Below, piece after piece: positions 21,116 through 34,080 of a stretch of DNA of 64,000 nt. Each line of letters opens with the position of its first letter. Position 1 is the first letter of the stretch. Where the stretch lies: positions 276,035,560-276,099,559 of the forward strand of contig JAYESD010000001.1 in the NCBI GenBank assembly GCA_036927565.1, in the 5' to 3' direction. Source of the stretch: Tuctoria greenei (lineage: Eukaryota > Streptophyta > Magnoliopsida > Poales > Poaceae). The notes under the pieces are model-generated. The model saw only the letters and a list, made by a program, of their open reading frames with translations. It searched no databases and was not told the DNA's origin. The position numbers and the translations under genes were made by a program.

Positions 21116-24103
21116 GACAAGAATGGTGTTGTAGTAACTAGTGAATCAAGCAAAGAACTAATCTTCAAAGGCTTTCGGCATGGACATCTTTACTTGGTGG
21201 ACTTCTCCAACAAGGATGCTAGCTTGACCACTTGTCTTTTCACTAAGACAAGCTTGGGTTGGCTATGGCATCGACACATTGCTCACATTGGGATGAGCAA
21301 GCTTAAGAAGTCGTTCAAGCTTGGGATGGTGACCGGCGTGAAGGATGTCACGTTTGAGAAGAACAAGCTTTGTAGTGCTTGTCAAGCCGGGAAGCAAGTT
21401 GCTTCACACCACCCAATGAAGACAATGGTGTCAACCTCCAAGCCGCTTGAACTACTCCACATGGACCTCTTCGGACCGTCCACATATCAAAGTCTTGGTG
21501 GTAATTTCTATTGTCTTGTTATTGTTGATGACTATTCTAGATATGCTTGGACCTTGTTTCTAGGTGACAAGGGTGAAACTCCGGAAATCTTCAAGACCTT
21601 TGCTAAACGTGCTCAAAGGGAATTTCAACTTCCCATCATCAAGGTCCGGAGTGACAACGGCACCGAGTTCAAAAACTAGAACATTGGGGAGTGGTGTGAT
21701 CGTGAAGGCGTGAAGCATGAGTTTTCGGCCACATACACCCCTCAACAAAACGGTGTCGTTGAAAGGAAGAACAAGACTCTCATCACTCTTGCTAGAGCAA
21801 TGCTTGATGACTATGGCACGTCGAAGAAGTTTTGGGCCGAAGCAATCAACACGGCATGCCATGCCGCAAATAGGGTCTATCTTCACCGACTACTCTAAAA
21901 GACCCCATATGAGCTCCTCATTGGGAGAAAGCCCAACATCTCCTACTTTAGAGTCTTTGGGTGCAAATGCTACATCTACCGCAAGAAAAGGCTCGGTAAG
22001 TTTGAAAGAAGATGTGATGTTGGTATTTTTCTTGGTTATGCATCAAACTCAAAAGCATATCGAGTATTCAACCAAACCTCCGGGCTAGTTGAAGAAAGTT
22101 GTGATGTTGAGTTTGATGAGACTAATGGCTCCCAAGAGGAGAGTTTTGGTCATGATGATATAGATGATGAGCCTCTACGAGAAGCCATGAAAAACATGAC
22201 CATTGGAGACATCAAGCCCGAAGTTGAGGAGAGCCATGATCAAGGGGGAGCATCAAGTTCCACAATCAACACCTCCATGGCGCCTCAAGTTGATAAAGAA
22301 GAAGAGAAAGATGATCCATTGCCAATGCAAGACTCACAAGCCACACAACACCAACAACAAGAAGAAGAAGTCCAAGATCAAGTCCAACCACAAGACGAGC
22401 AAGATGCTCCACCACCGCCAAGTGCCTCACAATCACTTATGAGGCATGGACGCATCTCCAAGGAGCATCCGATTGATCAAATCATCGGAAGTCCGTCACG
22501 GGGAGTAAGTACTCGTTCTCGCCATGTCGCTTCATTTTGTGAGAACTACTCTTTTGTTTCGTATGTAGAACCCACTCATATAGAGGAAGCACTCCAAGAT
22601 CCAAATTGGGTGATGGCCATGCAAGAAGAACTCAACAACTTCACCCGCAATGAAGTTTGGGTGTTGGAGGAGCGACCCAAGAACAAGAACGTCATCGGAA
22701 CGAAGTGGGTGTACCGCAACAAACAAGACGAGAACGGTGTTGTGGTCCGCAACAAGGCAAGACTTGTAGCCAAGGGTTTTTCACAAGTTGAAGGACTAGA
22801 CTTTGGAGAAACATTCGCTCCGGTCGCTCGGTTAGAAGCCATTCGCATACTCCTTGCTTTTGCTTCACATCACAATATAATGCTTTATCAAATGGATGTT
22901 AAAAGTGCCTTTCTTAATGGTTATATTAACGAGCTTGTTTATGTTGAGCAACCTCCCGGGTTTGAAGATCCGAGGAATCCTAACCATGTGTATAGGTTAC
23001 ACAAGGCGCTGTACGGGCTCAAGCAAGCACCTAGGGCGTGGTATGAATGTCTAAGGGATTTCTTGGTCATGCAAGGATTCAAGATCGGGAGGGTGGACTC
23101 TACACTCTTCACCAAGGACATCGACGGGGACTTATTCATTTGTCAAATTTATGTCGATGATATTATCTTTGGCTCAACTAACAAATCTCTTAGCCATGAG
23201 TTTGGCACCATGATGTCTAGGGAATTCGAGATGTCAATGATTGGAGAGCTCAACTTCTTCCTTGGATTCCAAATCAAGCAACTTCAAGAGGGAACCTTTG
23301 TCTACCAAGAGAAATACACCAAGGACCTCTTGAAGAAATTTGAGATGGGAGATTGTAGCTCAAGAAGCACTCCAATGGGAACAAATTGCCATCTCGACAC
23401 GGATAAGGACGGTAAACCTATTGACCAATCTCACTACCGCTCTATGATTGGTTCATTGCTTTATCTTACCGCATCTAGGCCCGATATAATGTTTAGTGTA
23501 TGCTTATGTGCCCGCTTTCAAGCGGCTCCTAAAGAATCGCATAAGAAGGCGGTCTTTAGGATACTTAGGTATCTTAAGCATACCCCTAGTATGGGCTTGT
23601 GGTACCCTAAAGGTACAACCTTGCAACTCTTGGGATACTCGGATTCGAACTTTGCCGGATGCCGCGTAGATCGCAAGAGTACCTCCGGTGGGTGCCACTT
23701 GCTTGGGCGTTCCCTAGTGTCTTGGTCTAGCAAAAAGCAAAATTCCGTGGCTTTGTCCACCGCGGAAGCGGAGTATATAGCGGCCGGTGCATGTTGTGCC
23801 CAAATTCTATATATGAAGCAAACCCTTTTGGACTTTGGAATTAAAATTGGTTGTGTGCCTCTCCTTTGTGACAATGAAAGTGCGGTTAAGATAGCTAGAA
23901 ACCCCGTGCAACACTCCCGCACTAAGCACATTGATATTCGCCATCACTTCTTGCGGGATCATGAGGCTAAAGGAGACATCTCTTTGCAAGGTGTTAGATC
24001 CGAAGAACAATTGGCGGATATATTCACTAAACCACTTGATGAGAAAACCTTTTCTAGACTTAGAAATGAATTAAATGTGCTAGATGCATCCAACGTCATG
24101 TGA
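21116..24103 (+). pseudogene. C2 pol: integrase, reverse transcriptase, RNase H
   Basis: The frame after the deletion carries the pre-integrase HHCC region (WLWHRHIAHIG, CSACQAGKQ), the integrase motifs MDLFGP, RSDNGTEF and NGVVERKN, the RT with YVDDIIFGS (YVDD near 23149) and RNase H (YSDSNFAG, STAEAEY, CDNESA, ADIFTKPLDEK). Stops are TAG at 21677-21679 and TAA at 21896-21898. From 22187 to the terminal TGA the last 638 codons are open. Sequence similarity to C1 pol is obvious, so both are the same lineage but distinct families. No long terminal coding loss is seen after RT. Confidence 0.93.
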
Positions 24104-25588
24104 GTTGCCATGTCATGTAAGGATGCATATCATATAGGTCTTGTATAACTCTCAAAGGATAAGGGCGAGCTAGAAATAGTTTTCCCTGAAGAAGCCTTTG
24201 GAAGGTTAAACTTGGCAAGATAGATTTATTTTATGCCTTGCATGATCTCTGCCATATAGACTTGCACTCATTCTATCTCTTGCACCATAACTTGTTTGGC
24301 ATTGCATACAGTAGATTGTCACAAAGGGGAACCCACCTCATGAGAAGGAGACTTGTTTGAGATACAATATCTCAACTCATATAAGGTGGAAAGAACAAAA
24401 TATTAGGTACGTTAATGCCTAGAGGAACATGCTTCATTGAGATAGCAGTCTTCATACTCTACCTCACAAAGCATGGGCCTTACATTTTATTTGGATACTT
24501 TTTCCTCCATTTTTCTTGGTGTTCTATTTGCTTTAAGATTTAGCCAAGCTATTGGCATATTAGCTTTTTGAGGGGTAAGGGGTTGCCCAAAAAGTCCTAA
24601 GACATGTGTTTCTCTTTGATTGTTTGTTTGGTCAAAGGACATATATGGGATGTTTCTGCTCTGTTGTCATCGGATTATCCGATGCCTAAACCCATCCATC
24701 ATTGGATCAATAGGTGTTCATTCTTCAAGGGCCAGTTCAGTCAGAACCTCAAATGATCCGACGCGTTCATTCTGGAAAACATCGGTCCATCCGATGTTCA
24801 CTCTTCTGGAGCTGTGGTCAATTCAACCGATGTTTACTTCCCCCTACGTCGGATCATCCGGTGTCAACATCACTCTATTGAACACCCTTACTGTGATATT
24901 CGACCGATGATCAAAACCCTAGACGTCGGTCCATCCGGTGTCAACAGCAATTCTTGAATATCCTTACTGTTGCATTCGACCGATGTTCATATTATCTAGC
25001 ATCGGTCCATCCGGTGTTAAAATAACGGCTAGGGTTTGGGGTCCACTATTTAACCCGCGCGCCGCCGCCTTTTCTCTCTCTCCCCGACGCCTCGCTCTCC
25101 CGTGCCATTGCCGCTGTCTCTCGCCCACCGCGCCGCCACCTTCTCCGCCGCCGGTCGCCGCCGCCGCCGCCACTGCTCGCAGCGCCGCCGCCTAGCACCA
25201 TCGCCGCCTAGTGCCGCCGCCGCCCCTAGCGCCGCCGCCGCCCCTAGCGCCGCCGCCGCCTCTCCTCACCACTCGCCGCCGCCCACACTCCGCTCCACCA
25301 CCACCTCACGCGCCACCGCCGCCGGACGCCGCCGCCGCCCACCGGCCGCTGCCGTCCTTCACCGCCTGCCGCCTCAAATTGCAGCGCCGTCGGTGTGCCG
25401 CCTCCATCTTCGACCTCTCCACCACCATCGACCTCGCCGCCGCCTCTCCTCGTCGCCGTCGCTTCAACTTCGCACCCGGTCACCGTTTGCTCTCCGTCGC
25501 CTAGGTTTGCTTCGTGCCGTGCGACGTCCATCGTTGTTTTCATCATCCTTTCTTTCTTCGTCGCTAACCCTAGCTCTTCGTTGCTTAG
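24104..25588 (+). promoter_or_regulatory. C2 spacer upstream of env-like ORF: palindromes and GCC-rich leader
   Basis: This non-coding stretch follows pol. Up to about 24660 nothing notable is seen. From about 24668 to 25016 there are palindromes and half-sites of the C2 type (CATCGGTCCATCCGATG and variants), including a tandem repeat with a 76-bp period (for example CGACCGATG at 24901 and 24977). At 25049 TATTTAA is followed by pyrimidine-rich and then strongly GCC-repeat DNA up to the ORF start at 25589. This could be a separate promoter and leader for the third ORF (inference). Long frames in the GCC repeats are compositional artefacts. Confidence 0.6.
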
Positions 25589-27758
25589 ATGGGTCGCGAC
25601 CGCAAAGGAAAGGGAAAGGCGATCGCGGAGCCCACCGCAAAGAAGCGCAAACTGTCGAAGGATGAGAAGAAGGCCCTTATGGCCGCTCGCGCCGCCGAGG
25701 AGCGTGAGCGTGGCCGAGGGGGTTCCCTGAGGATTCGCGAGGCCCGTCCGAGGCAGCCTCCCGTGATCGACGACTCCGACACCGAAGAGGAGCCAGTTGA
25801 GACTCTCGTCCGCCGGCGCTCAGCCCGGACGCGTGGGGGTCACACCGAGGCTGCTCCTCGTCCGAGACCGACGGCTGCCGACCGTCGTGAGGACAGGGAG
25901 GCCGAGAGGGCCATCTACGAGATGGACACGGTCGTCCGTGTCGGTGAGGGACCGTCTCACGGACTACCGGAAGATGAAGGCCAAGCAGCTACGCAAGCTT
26001 CGTTGGAGCGTACTGCTTGAGGAGTGGTACCCTCAGCCCCGTGAAGCTCTTGTGGACAGTCGCTTCTGGACTGTCACCCAGGCGTCTCTCTACGAGACCT
26101 ACAGACGTCGGGGGCACAAGCTTTTTCAGCACAACTACCTGGACTGGGGGCAGCTTGCAGTGGCAGCGGAGACAGAGGTCCGTTCATACTTTGAGAGGTA
26201 CAGAGGTTTGGTGCAGCTGCTTGCTTATGAGAGAAGTGCTTATGTGGAAGATTGGGTCCATGTCTTCTATGCGACCCTGTACATCTCTGAGGGCAGGAGG
26301 TCTATTGACTTCATGTTTATGGGACAGCGCTACCACCTCTCGAGGCAGACTTTGGGGCAGCTTCTTGGTTTGGACCTGCACGACACCTGCGTGCACGAGA
26401 AGGTCTATGGGCAGGCAGATCCACCGAGGAGGCCACTTACTGGAGGAGTAGCACCACAGCTTGACGAGATCCGGTCCCTGTTTGGCCCCACGTTCTCTCC
26501 AGACCAGCCGAGAGTTCCAGCTTTTCTGACCCCAGCTGCGCGCATTGTGCACCTCGCTTTGCGCCGCACGCTCCTGCCGAGGTCAGGATACTTGGAGGGG
26601 TTCACTAGTCTGCAGCAGACCCTCCTGTTCTACATAATGAATGGGATGGATTTCGACATTGTGGACATCCTCCTGTGCGAGATGGAAGACGTGATCACAG
26701 ATGGGGTTGGCATGATGAGGCAGCTGGTCTACGGGCACTGGATCAGTTACATATGCTCTATGATGGTGCCTGAGGGGGATGCAGCATAGGCCAGGCTTGC
26801 TGATGAGAGTGTGACACGGTTCGGACATTACCGTGCCCCTGCTCCTGGAGACCGCCGCCTTGGCCGTCCAGTTGAGCGCCAGGTCAGGGCCTGCTTGACT
26901 GAGGAGGATTGGTCTGACCTCGAGAAGGAAGATGAGCGTCTGGCTGAGGCAGAAGCTCAAGGTGGAGACTTGCAGCACGTCTGGTCCGAGAGCGACACAG
27001 ACGAGAGTGTCGAGGAGTACTTCCCTCCGCCTCCACCCTCACCGAGGCAGCACGACGCCGAGGCAGGAGGATCAGCTGCTCCGCCATCGACATCACCTCC
27101 TGTGTCCGAGGCGCAGGTGTCACAGCCGTCAGAGCTGTCGTCTCTTCTCCAGCAGATGATTGAGCAGCAGCGCCAGGACAGGCTCGCTGCTGAGCAGGCC
27201 AGGGCAGAGCAGGCTGCTCACCTGGCACAGCTACAGCGGCAGCAGCAGGAGCTCCAGCTGGAGATCGCCCGTCAGAGGCGAGAGGATACGGACCGGTTCA
27301 CCAACTTGGTCGATCAGATGCACCGTCGTTCCCTCGACCAGCAGCAGCAAACCCAGCAGGCCATGATGGGGATCCTAGGGTTGATCACCAACCTTTACAC
27401 TCAGACCGGGATCGCCCTTCCTCCACAGCAGCCTGGACTGGGACTGGCTCCAGGTGTTGCTCAGGTGCCTACTACTCCTATCCCTTCGATCAGTATGTCA
27501 CCACTTCTGGCACCAAGCGCACCAATTCACTCACCACTGCCCGCAACGACTCTGTTCCAGCAGACGCCAGCATCCGTGGTGAGCGCTCCACTTCCTCCAG
27601 CTCCACCGGCACCTCCAGTACCTGCTTCCTCTCCTCCAGCACCGGCAGCGGACCCTCCAGCTCCCTCCGCTCCGGCAGCTCCTACGACCGGCGACTCCAG
27701 CTCCGACGACTGCGACGGTGACCAGTTCGTCTTCGCACCCAGCTCTCAGGGTCTGTAG
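25589..27758 (+). pseudogene. C2 env-like third ORF, frameshifted
   Basis: The ORF starts at ATG 25589 with a Lys/Arg-rich, nuclear-signal-like N-terminus (GRDRKGKGKAIAEPTAKKRK) and an acidic patch. The frame then shifts near 25940-25960. The rest continues in another frame to 27758 with one TAG at 26787-26789. The central domain (about 26030-26780) has landmarks FWTVTQASLYETY, YLDWGQL and FDIVDILLCEMEDV that align in order with the C1 env-like protein. Next come an acidic/Pro-rich linker, a Gln-rich coiled coil (about 27130-27360) and a Pro/Ala-rich tail. It is probably the putative plant transposon protein type. Its role is unknown, and no membrane span is evident. Confidence 0.8.
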
Positions 27759-28082
27759 GCTTTCTGATCCCTTTTTGGTGTCTTGATGCCAAAGGGGAGA
27801 AGAGGTAGAAGAGTCAGGGGGGGTGGTAGTAGTAGTCTCAGGGGGAGTGTGTGTTTTGTCCTTTGTATTCGTGTTTGAGTACTCTTTTGTAATTTTAATT
27901 AAGCACTCTTCCGCCTATCTCATCTGCTTATGGTTTTAATCGATTGAGCTTTTCGCACCATAAATTTCATTTGCTCTTTACAAGCTTAATGTGTCTTATC
28001 TTGTATTCATTGCACATCTACTTGAGTATTGTATCATCAAATTCATTATTATTGCGCTTTAAATTATTGTGTTGTCATCAAT

Positions 28083-28100
28083 CACCAAAAAGGGGGAGAT
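28083..28100 (+). promoter_or_regulatory. Polypurine tract of C2
   Basis: CCAAAAAGGGGGAGAT ends directly at the LTR start (TG at 28101) and matches the tract of C1. Confidence 0.88.
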
Positions 28101-29476
28101 TGAAAGCATCTAGGCCCCATGAGGTACGGTTTCGGTGATTAATGACAACCATTCGATATTACTAATGAATTTGTGAATGCAAGGTCCCAATAACACTCAA
28201 TCAAATGAAATCAAAATTACATTGGAGACCCATATAAACTCAACGAGTGAGATCAAATCAAATCATATGAAGACAAGAAGTGAAAGCTCTAACTTGACAT
28301 CACTCAAATGCTTGAAGACAATCAAAACAACATTTCAAACAAGTGTCAAAGAGGTCACAAGTTCAAATTCCAAAAAGAACAACTCAAAACAACTCGAAGT
28401 CAACAAGTTGAACACACCGGATCATCCGATGGTTTTTGAGTTGACTGCATCGGTCGAGTTGTGTCAACAGAAGAAGAAGACCTCAGAGCAAAGAACTCAC
28501 CGGATCATCCGATGTGAGAGGCTCAGTGACATCGGTCCATCATCACAGATTGCAACACCATTGGACCAAGTGAAGCACCGGATCATCCGATGTGCAGACT
28601 TACACACATCGGTCGATCACTCCAGTAAGCTTCAAGATCAAGCAAAATTCTGGAGGAAGAGCCACCGGATCATCCGATGAGAAGACAGATCAACATCGGT
28701 CTAACAACGGTCATATCTGACACAGTGACATCATCTAATTTGGCTTTGACCGATGTTAACTGAAGGGGAGACATCGGATCATCCGGTGTTCGCAGAGAAG
28801 TGATGTCAGCCTACTTTTCCAACGGCTATCTCGTGGAGGCTGGCTATTTATACCCCTTCAACCTGTCAAATCGATAAGACTTGAAGCCCAGACATACTCT
28901 ACACATCCTAGAGCATTCAAGCAATAGAGCTACCACTTTCACATCATTTGATCATCATTTGTACACCAAGAGATAGGCTAGAACTAGCTAGAGACAGTGC
29001 TTGGGTGCCTCCACTCTTGGTGATTGGAGTCTCTAGTGTAGTGAGAGAAATAAGGGAGTGTCCCTTGGTGTGTGTGACTTCCGGAGCTTGCCAAGAGGAT
29101 TGTGGAAGCCCGGAGGATTCCAAAGTGTACAAGGCTTGAGCTCCACCTTGCCAAGGTTGGCGAACGGAGAAGAATAGTGAAGACCCCCTTGTCTCGGTGA
29201 CTTGGGAGTGGCAAAACCCCTCTGTGGGTGCCACAACGTGGATGTAGGAAGATCCTTGTGATCTTACTGAACCACGGGATAAACTCCGTGTCCCTTGAGC
29301 GTTTGCATTCCTCTCCCTTTTTACACTTATGCAATCTTCATTCCGCAACTTTAATTTACATTGATTGCATAGTTTAATCGCATAGGGAATTGGGCTTTAG
29401 GTTGTTAGTTTTTGATTGCCTTAAAATTTGAAAGAAAGCCCAATTCACCCCCCTCTTGGGCATTTCGATCCTTACA
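28101..29476 (+). repeat. C2 3' LTR (copy 2)
   Basis: A complete 1376-bp LTR is followed by GTGGG and G1 LTR sequence. It is nearly identical to 15997-17372, with only a handful of substitutions by eye and no length change. It has the same palindromes (first at 28415) and a TATTTATA box near 28845. Confidence 0.93.
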
Positions 29477-30627
29477 GTGGGCCTAGGGACGTCGTGCCTA
29501 ACTCTTTTAGAGCCCATGTGGGACTCTAAACCGGCCTCTACTCATCCTAAACTCGAAATCCATCTAACCCTAGCCTCCACCTCTATATAAACAACCCCAC
29601 CCTTGGATTGACAACTATTTGCCACTTTTCCACCCCACCCAAACCCTAGTTCGTGGAGAGCCACCATCAAGGAGGGAGGAGAAGATCCCAAGCAAGAAGA
29701 AGAAGAGGAGGAAACGAAAGAGGATCAAGATCTCCACCAAGTTTCGTCCTTCACCACCAATTCATCCCCAAGTTCATCACCAACCCTAGATCATCAAGAT
29801 CCAAGTGTTATCTCCAAGTTTCTTGATTCATTGGAGTTCTAAACACCTGGTATACCTTCTATTCTCTTTTCCTTACATGAATTCAACCCTTAATCTCCAA
29901 ATTCATGTCGATCTAGAAAACCCTAATCCGCTGATCTCGCAGAGTGCGGACTTGTCCGGTCCCTAGTGGACTAGTCCGATCTTTCTGGTTAAATTGTGTT
30001 GAATTAATTCTAAAATTTGATCTATTCGAATCCAAACCTGTATAAACTTGTTAAAAGCTATTAGAACTAGTTAGTTATCATTAAAAGCAATCTAGTAACA
30101 AGTTATACCTTGCATTTGCATCAATCATGCATGTCATGTCATATTGAGTAATATTTGTGCACTCTTTGATTGTGTTCTTGTCTTGTATGTTTATTGTGTG
30201 GATTAGACGGATTTGCGCTAGAAAGTGCCGCGGAGGATCTACAACATCAAGAGTTTGAAGGCTTTGACCCTAATCAACAGCAAGAGCAAGGCAAGTGTCC
30301 TTGAAGCATATTGATCCTGTTTTAAAATAAATGTTTTGTTTGCAAAACTGCATGCTTGTGTCAATTTGATGGGAACCATATGATAGGAAGTTGACTAGCT
30401 TTGTTTAACCACCCTTGTCACCTGGAATTTATGGTAGAGAGTTGGGAAGGGTTTCTACCTTTTGCTTCGCTTAATCGACTGGGATGGAAAACAACTATAC
30501 CACTCAATTTAATTATGCATGGATGAGATTATGGTTAACCTGAACTGGTTAAATCTGATATGGTAATGGGTGATCTAATCAAGCCTGGTATGTGGATGGG
30601 TTGGATGTCATGGTGGTTTGCTTGCTT
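29477..30627 (+). repeat. Second copy of G1 LTR segment (duplicate of 17373-18523)
   Basis: This is G1 LTR sequence following the C2 3' LTR, including the TATATAAA box near 29584 and the palindrome pair near 29947/29967. It matches 17373-18523 base for base apart from about five substitutions, and stops abruptly at 30627 against Tat-like DNA. Confidence 0.92.
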
Positions 30628-31311
30628 CGGCATGCGCAGCCACAGTCGCTGCAACAGAAGCCGAAGTCCCTGACCCTTTTTTCAACACTCTGGAAATAAA
30701 GAGATGAGAATATTAAAGACACAACAAAAACAAGATCAACATTTTAAGGTGAGTACACAGTGCTTACCTAGGGATGCTACCGCCCCAGTCACCTCGGAAC
30801 CTCTTCTTTTGAGGCCCGGAGCCAAAAAGCCCACCAAGTCTGGCAAGACAACGACTTCAGACCTCAGCTGGGGACCACTTGTGGCAGTTGGAGTCCTCTC
30901 GACCGGAGCTTCTCTTGGTCGGGAAGAACTCCCGGGCCTGGAGCTCTTAGCCGACACTGGAGCCAATGTTGACTGCCCAGATCTAGCGCCTCTCGAAGAC
31001 GCCTACGCCGGAGAAGGTGCAGCCGCAGAAGACTTCCTCCGCCGGGGAGAAGGAGTCGTTGTAGAGGGAGCAACCCTGAGGCACCTCCCATCAGCATGCT
31101 TCAGCTTCCTCTTCCAGCTGGAAGGTTCGGCTGGCTCTTTGCCCTTGCCCTTGCCGATGTCTTCAACCCTGTGGCTCGGGGCGTAGGCAGGCCATCCTTC
31201 GGAAGCTCCGGGGATTACCACCCTGGAGGTCAGACGCCTCTCCACTTCACCAAGGTCATCAAGCGTCGGCATCTTCCTCTGGAGCTCTCTGCTGAACTCT
31301 GGCTCCATGTT
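30628..31311 (-). pseudogene. Tat-like remnant A, antisense ORF C-terminal part
   Basis: The minus strand encodes the C-terminal part of a PF04195-like (putative gypsy-type transposon) protein, with landmarks SRELQRKMPTLDDLGEVE and SRVVIPGASEG, then a basic and Ser/Pro-rich tail. The frame ends near 30770 at a splice-donor-like CTAGGTAAG (reverse strand), as in remnant B. The left edge is a junction with G1 LTR. The right edge is the G2 insertion; the protein continues at 41285. Confidence 0.75.
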
Positions 31312-34062
31312 TGTAACACCCTCATTTTCATGCATCATGCCCTACATACATTCATATATATGTTTAACATTAATCCACATAAAGAGGAATAAACTTAAAA
31401 TTGATTTGGAACAAAACCGCACTTAAAATTCTGGAAAGTGTGGACTAGTCTGATTTTGCTGTGGACTAGTATGATTTCTCTCTCACCTCGATCAGACTTG
31501 TCCATTTTTTCTGCGGACTAGTCTGTTTTTGCCTCTGGACACTTTCGGACTTCTCCGGTCCTATGCAGACTAGTCCGGTGTTCCGAGAATCCTTGAAAAT
31601 TTGCTAAGTCCCTGGACTTGTCCGGTGTTCCAGCAGATTTGTCCGTTTTCCTCTCTGACTAAAGTCGGACTTGTCCGATTTTTGACCAGAGTTGTCCGAT
31701 TTGTCTCTGGACAACTTTGGACTAGTCCGCTCCTTTTCAGACTTGTCTGATATTTTGTGACTCTGAGTTGATCTTTTGTTTTACGACTTGTTTCTTGGAT
31801 TTAACATTAAGTGGGCCTAGGGACGTCGTGCCTTACTCTTTTGGAGCCCATGTGGGACTCTAAACTGGCCTCTACTCATCTCAACTCGAAATACATCTAA
31901 CCCTAGCCTCCACCTTTATATAAACAACCCCACCCCTTGGCTTGACATATTTGCCACTTTTCCACCCCACCCAAACCCTAGTTCATGGAGAGCCACCATC
32001 AAGGATGGAGGAGGAGATCCTAAGCAAGAAGAATAGGAGGAGGAAACGAAAGAGGATCAAGATCTCCATCAACTTTGAGTTCTTCATCAACCCTAGATCG
32101 TCAAGATCCAAGTGTCGTATCCATGTTTCTTGATTCATTGGAGTCCTAAACACCTAGTATACCTTCTATTTCCTTTTCCTTACTTGAATTCAACCCCAAA
32201 TATCCAAATTCATGTCGATCTAGAAAACCCTAATATGCTGATCTCGCAAAGTGCGGACTTGTCCGGTCCCTAGCAGACTAGTCCGATTTTCCTGGTTAAA
32301 TTGTGTTGAATTAATTCTAAAATTAGACCTAATCAAATTCAAACCTGTATAAACTTGTTAAAATCTATTAGAACTAGATAGTGATTATTTAAAAGCAATC
32401 TATTAACAAGTTCTACCTTGCATTTGCATTAATCATGCATGTCATGTTATATTGAGTAATATTTGTACACTCTTTGATTGAGTTTCTTGTTTGTATGTTT
32501 ATTGTGCGGATTAGACGGATTTGCGCTAGAGAGTGCCGCGGAGGATCTCCATCACCAAGAGTTTGAAGGCTTTAACCCGAATAAATCCCAAGGGTAAGGC
32601 AAGTGTCCTTGAAGCATATTGATCCTGTTTTTAAAATAAAAGTTTTGTTTGCAAAACTGCATGCTTGTGTCAATTTGATAGGAATCCTATGATAGGAAGT
32701 TTACTAGCATTGTTTGATCACCGTTGTCACCTGGAAATTATGGTAGAGAGTTGGGATGGGCTTTTTACCTTTTTGCTTCGCTTAATCAATTAGGATGAGA
32801 AAACAAATATACCACTTACCTTAATTATGTAATTATGAGATTATGATTAACGTGAACTGGTTAATATGATATGGTAATGGGTGATCTAAGCAAGCTGGTA
32901 TGCGGATGGGTTGGATGATATGGTGGTTTGCTTGCTTTAGATCTAAGGATCGGTTCATGCGAGAATAAGCCAGGACTATAGTGCCACCACGAGGCCAAGT
33001 ATGGGTGTGGCATAGCTAATTAATTAGGGATTTGCTAGTGTTATTTGGACCATTAAGGATGCTCGGGGAAGGGGTAGTCAAATTGAGTTTGTTGATGATT
33101 GGTGGGACTACCCTGGGATCCAAATGGCTTAAGAGGGGGCCCTTGGTTGAAGATGTGCTCAGTTGGAGGCATCGTCACCGATGAAACCTCAGCGGGGTCT
33201 AAATAGGCTAGTAACCCCTTTGTAAAGGCTATTTTGTGATGTCTTGGCTACACACCAATGGAAGTGTGATACGGCATAATAGAGGTTCTAGTCATCAACG
33301 GATGATGAAATCACAAACACGTGGGTAAAACGGTACAACCTCTGCAGAGTGTCTAATAAAACTATCATGATAGTCATGCTCCCGGTTATGAGCACCTGTA
33401 CAACTTCCATGATTAGAGGGAACTTGGAATTTGAAATGGTTTGGTACTGGTTATGGCTGATTATGAATTAAATTCTGATATTGATTATGGTTATTGGTAA
33501 TGAGGAATCTGGAATATGGATGATGGTAATGAATATGGATTGGTATTATGATGATTACATGGCTTATGATGGGTTTATTTCATATACATATAATATATTG
33601 CTTATAAATGTTTTAATGTACTTTTCAGCACTTAGCCATTATTACATTCGTCGTTTGTATCATCTGCATGTCATACTTTCCACACTTGTTGAGTAAAACA
33701 TGTACTCAAGCTTGCAACCCCCCCCCCCCCCCAAAAGTTGCAGGTCAGGATTGGGAGTTTAATGATGTTAATGCAGAGTACTAGGCTGTGTCTACGGTCA
33801 GCTTGCCTATGGTGTTGATTGGAGTTGTGCCACCCTATTGCTTTTGCCTAGTTGCTTAGTTGCTTACTAAGTTATTCCGCTGCTTTAGCTAAACATGTCA
33901 CTAATATTCATTAGAACTTGTATTCGAGAATATTACGAATTATGTAATAAAGGTATTTATTTAATAGTTTGTATATCGTTTGTGATGCACTTTTGTATGT
34001 GTGTTGAACATCCTGGGCACACATATACTGTACTTGGTTCATTTTCGGAACCGGGTGTCACA
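31312..34062 (+). repeat. G2 5' LTR
   Basis: The LTR begins TGTAACACCC and ends GGGTGTCACA. It carries a degraded palindrome-pair array at about 31441-31760 with the first pair 21 bp apart, a TATA-like TTATATAAAC near 31915, another palindrome pair near 32262/32282 and a C-run at about 33718-33732. No gene is present. Confidence 0.92.
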
Positions 34063-34080
34063 AATTGGTATCAGAGTCAC
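34063..34080 (+). promoter_or_regulatory. G2 primer binding site
   Basis: AATTGGTATCAGAGTCAC follows the LTR end and is complementary to initiator tRNA-Met, as usual for plant chromoviruses. Confidence 0.93.

Noticed and set aside
25102..25730. Long overlapping Pro/Ala/Arg-rich frames on both strands
   Set aside because: Compositional artefact of GCC repeats. The real reading frame starts at 25589.
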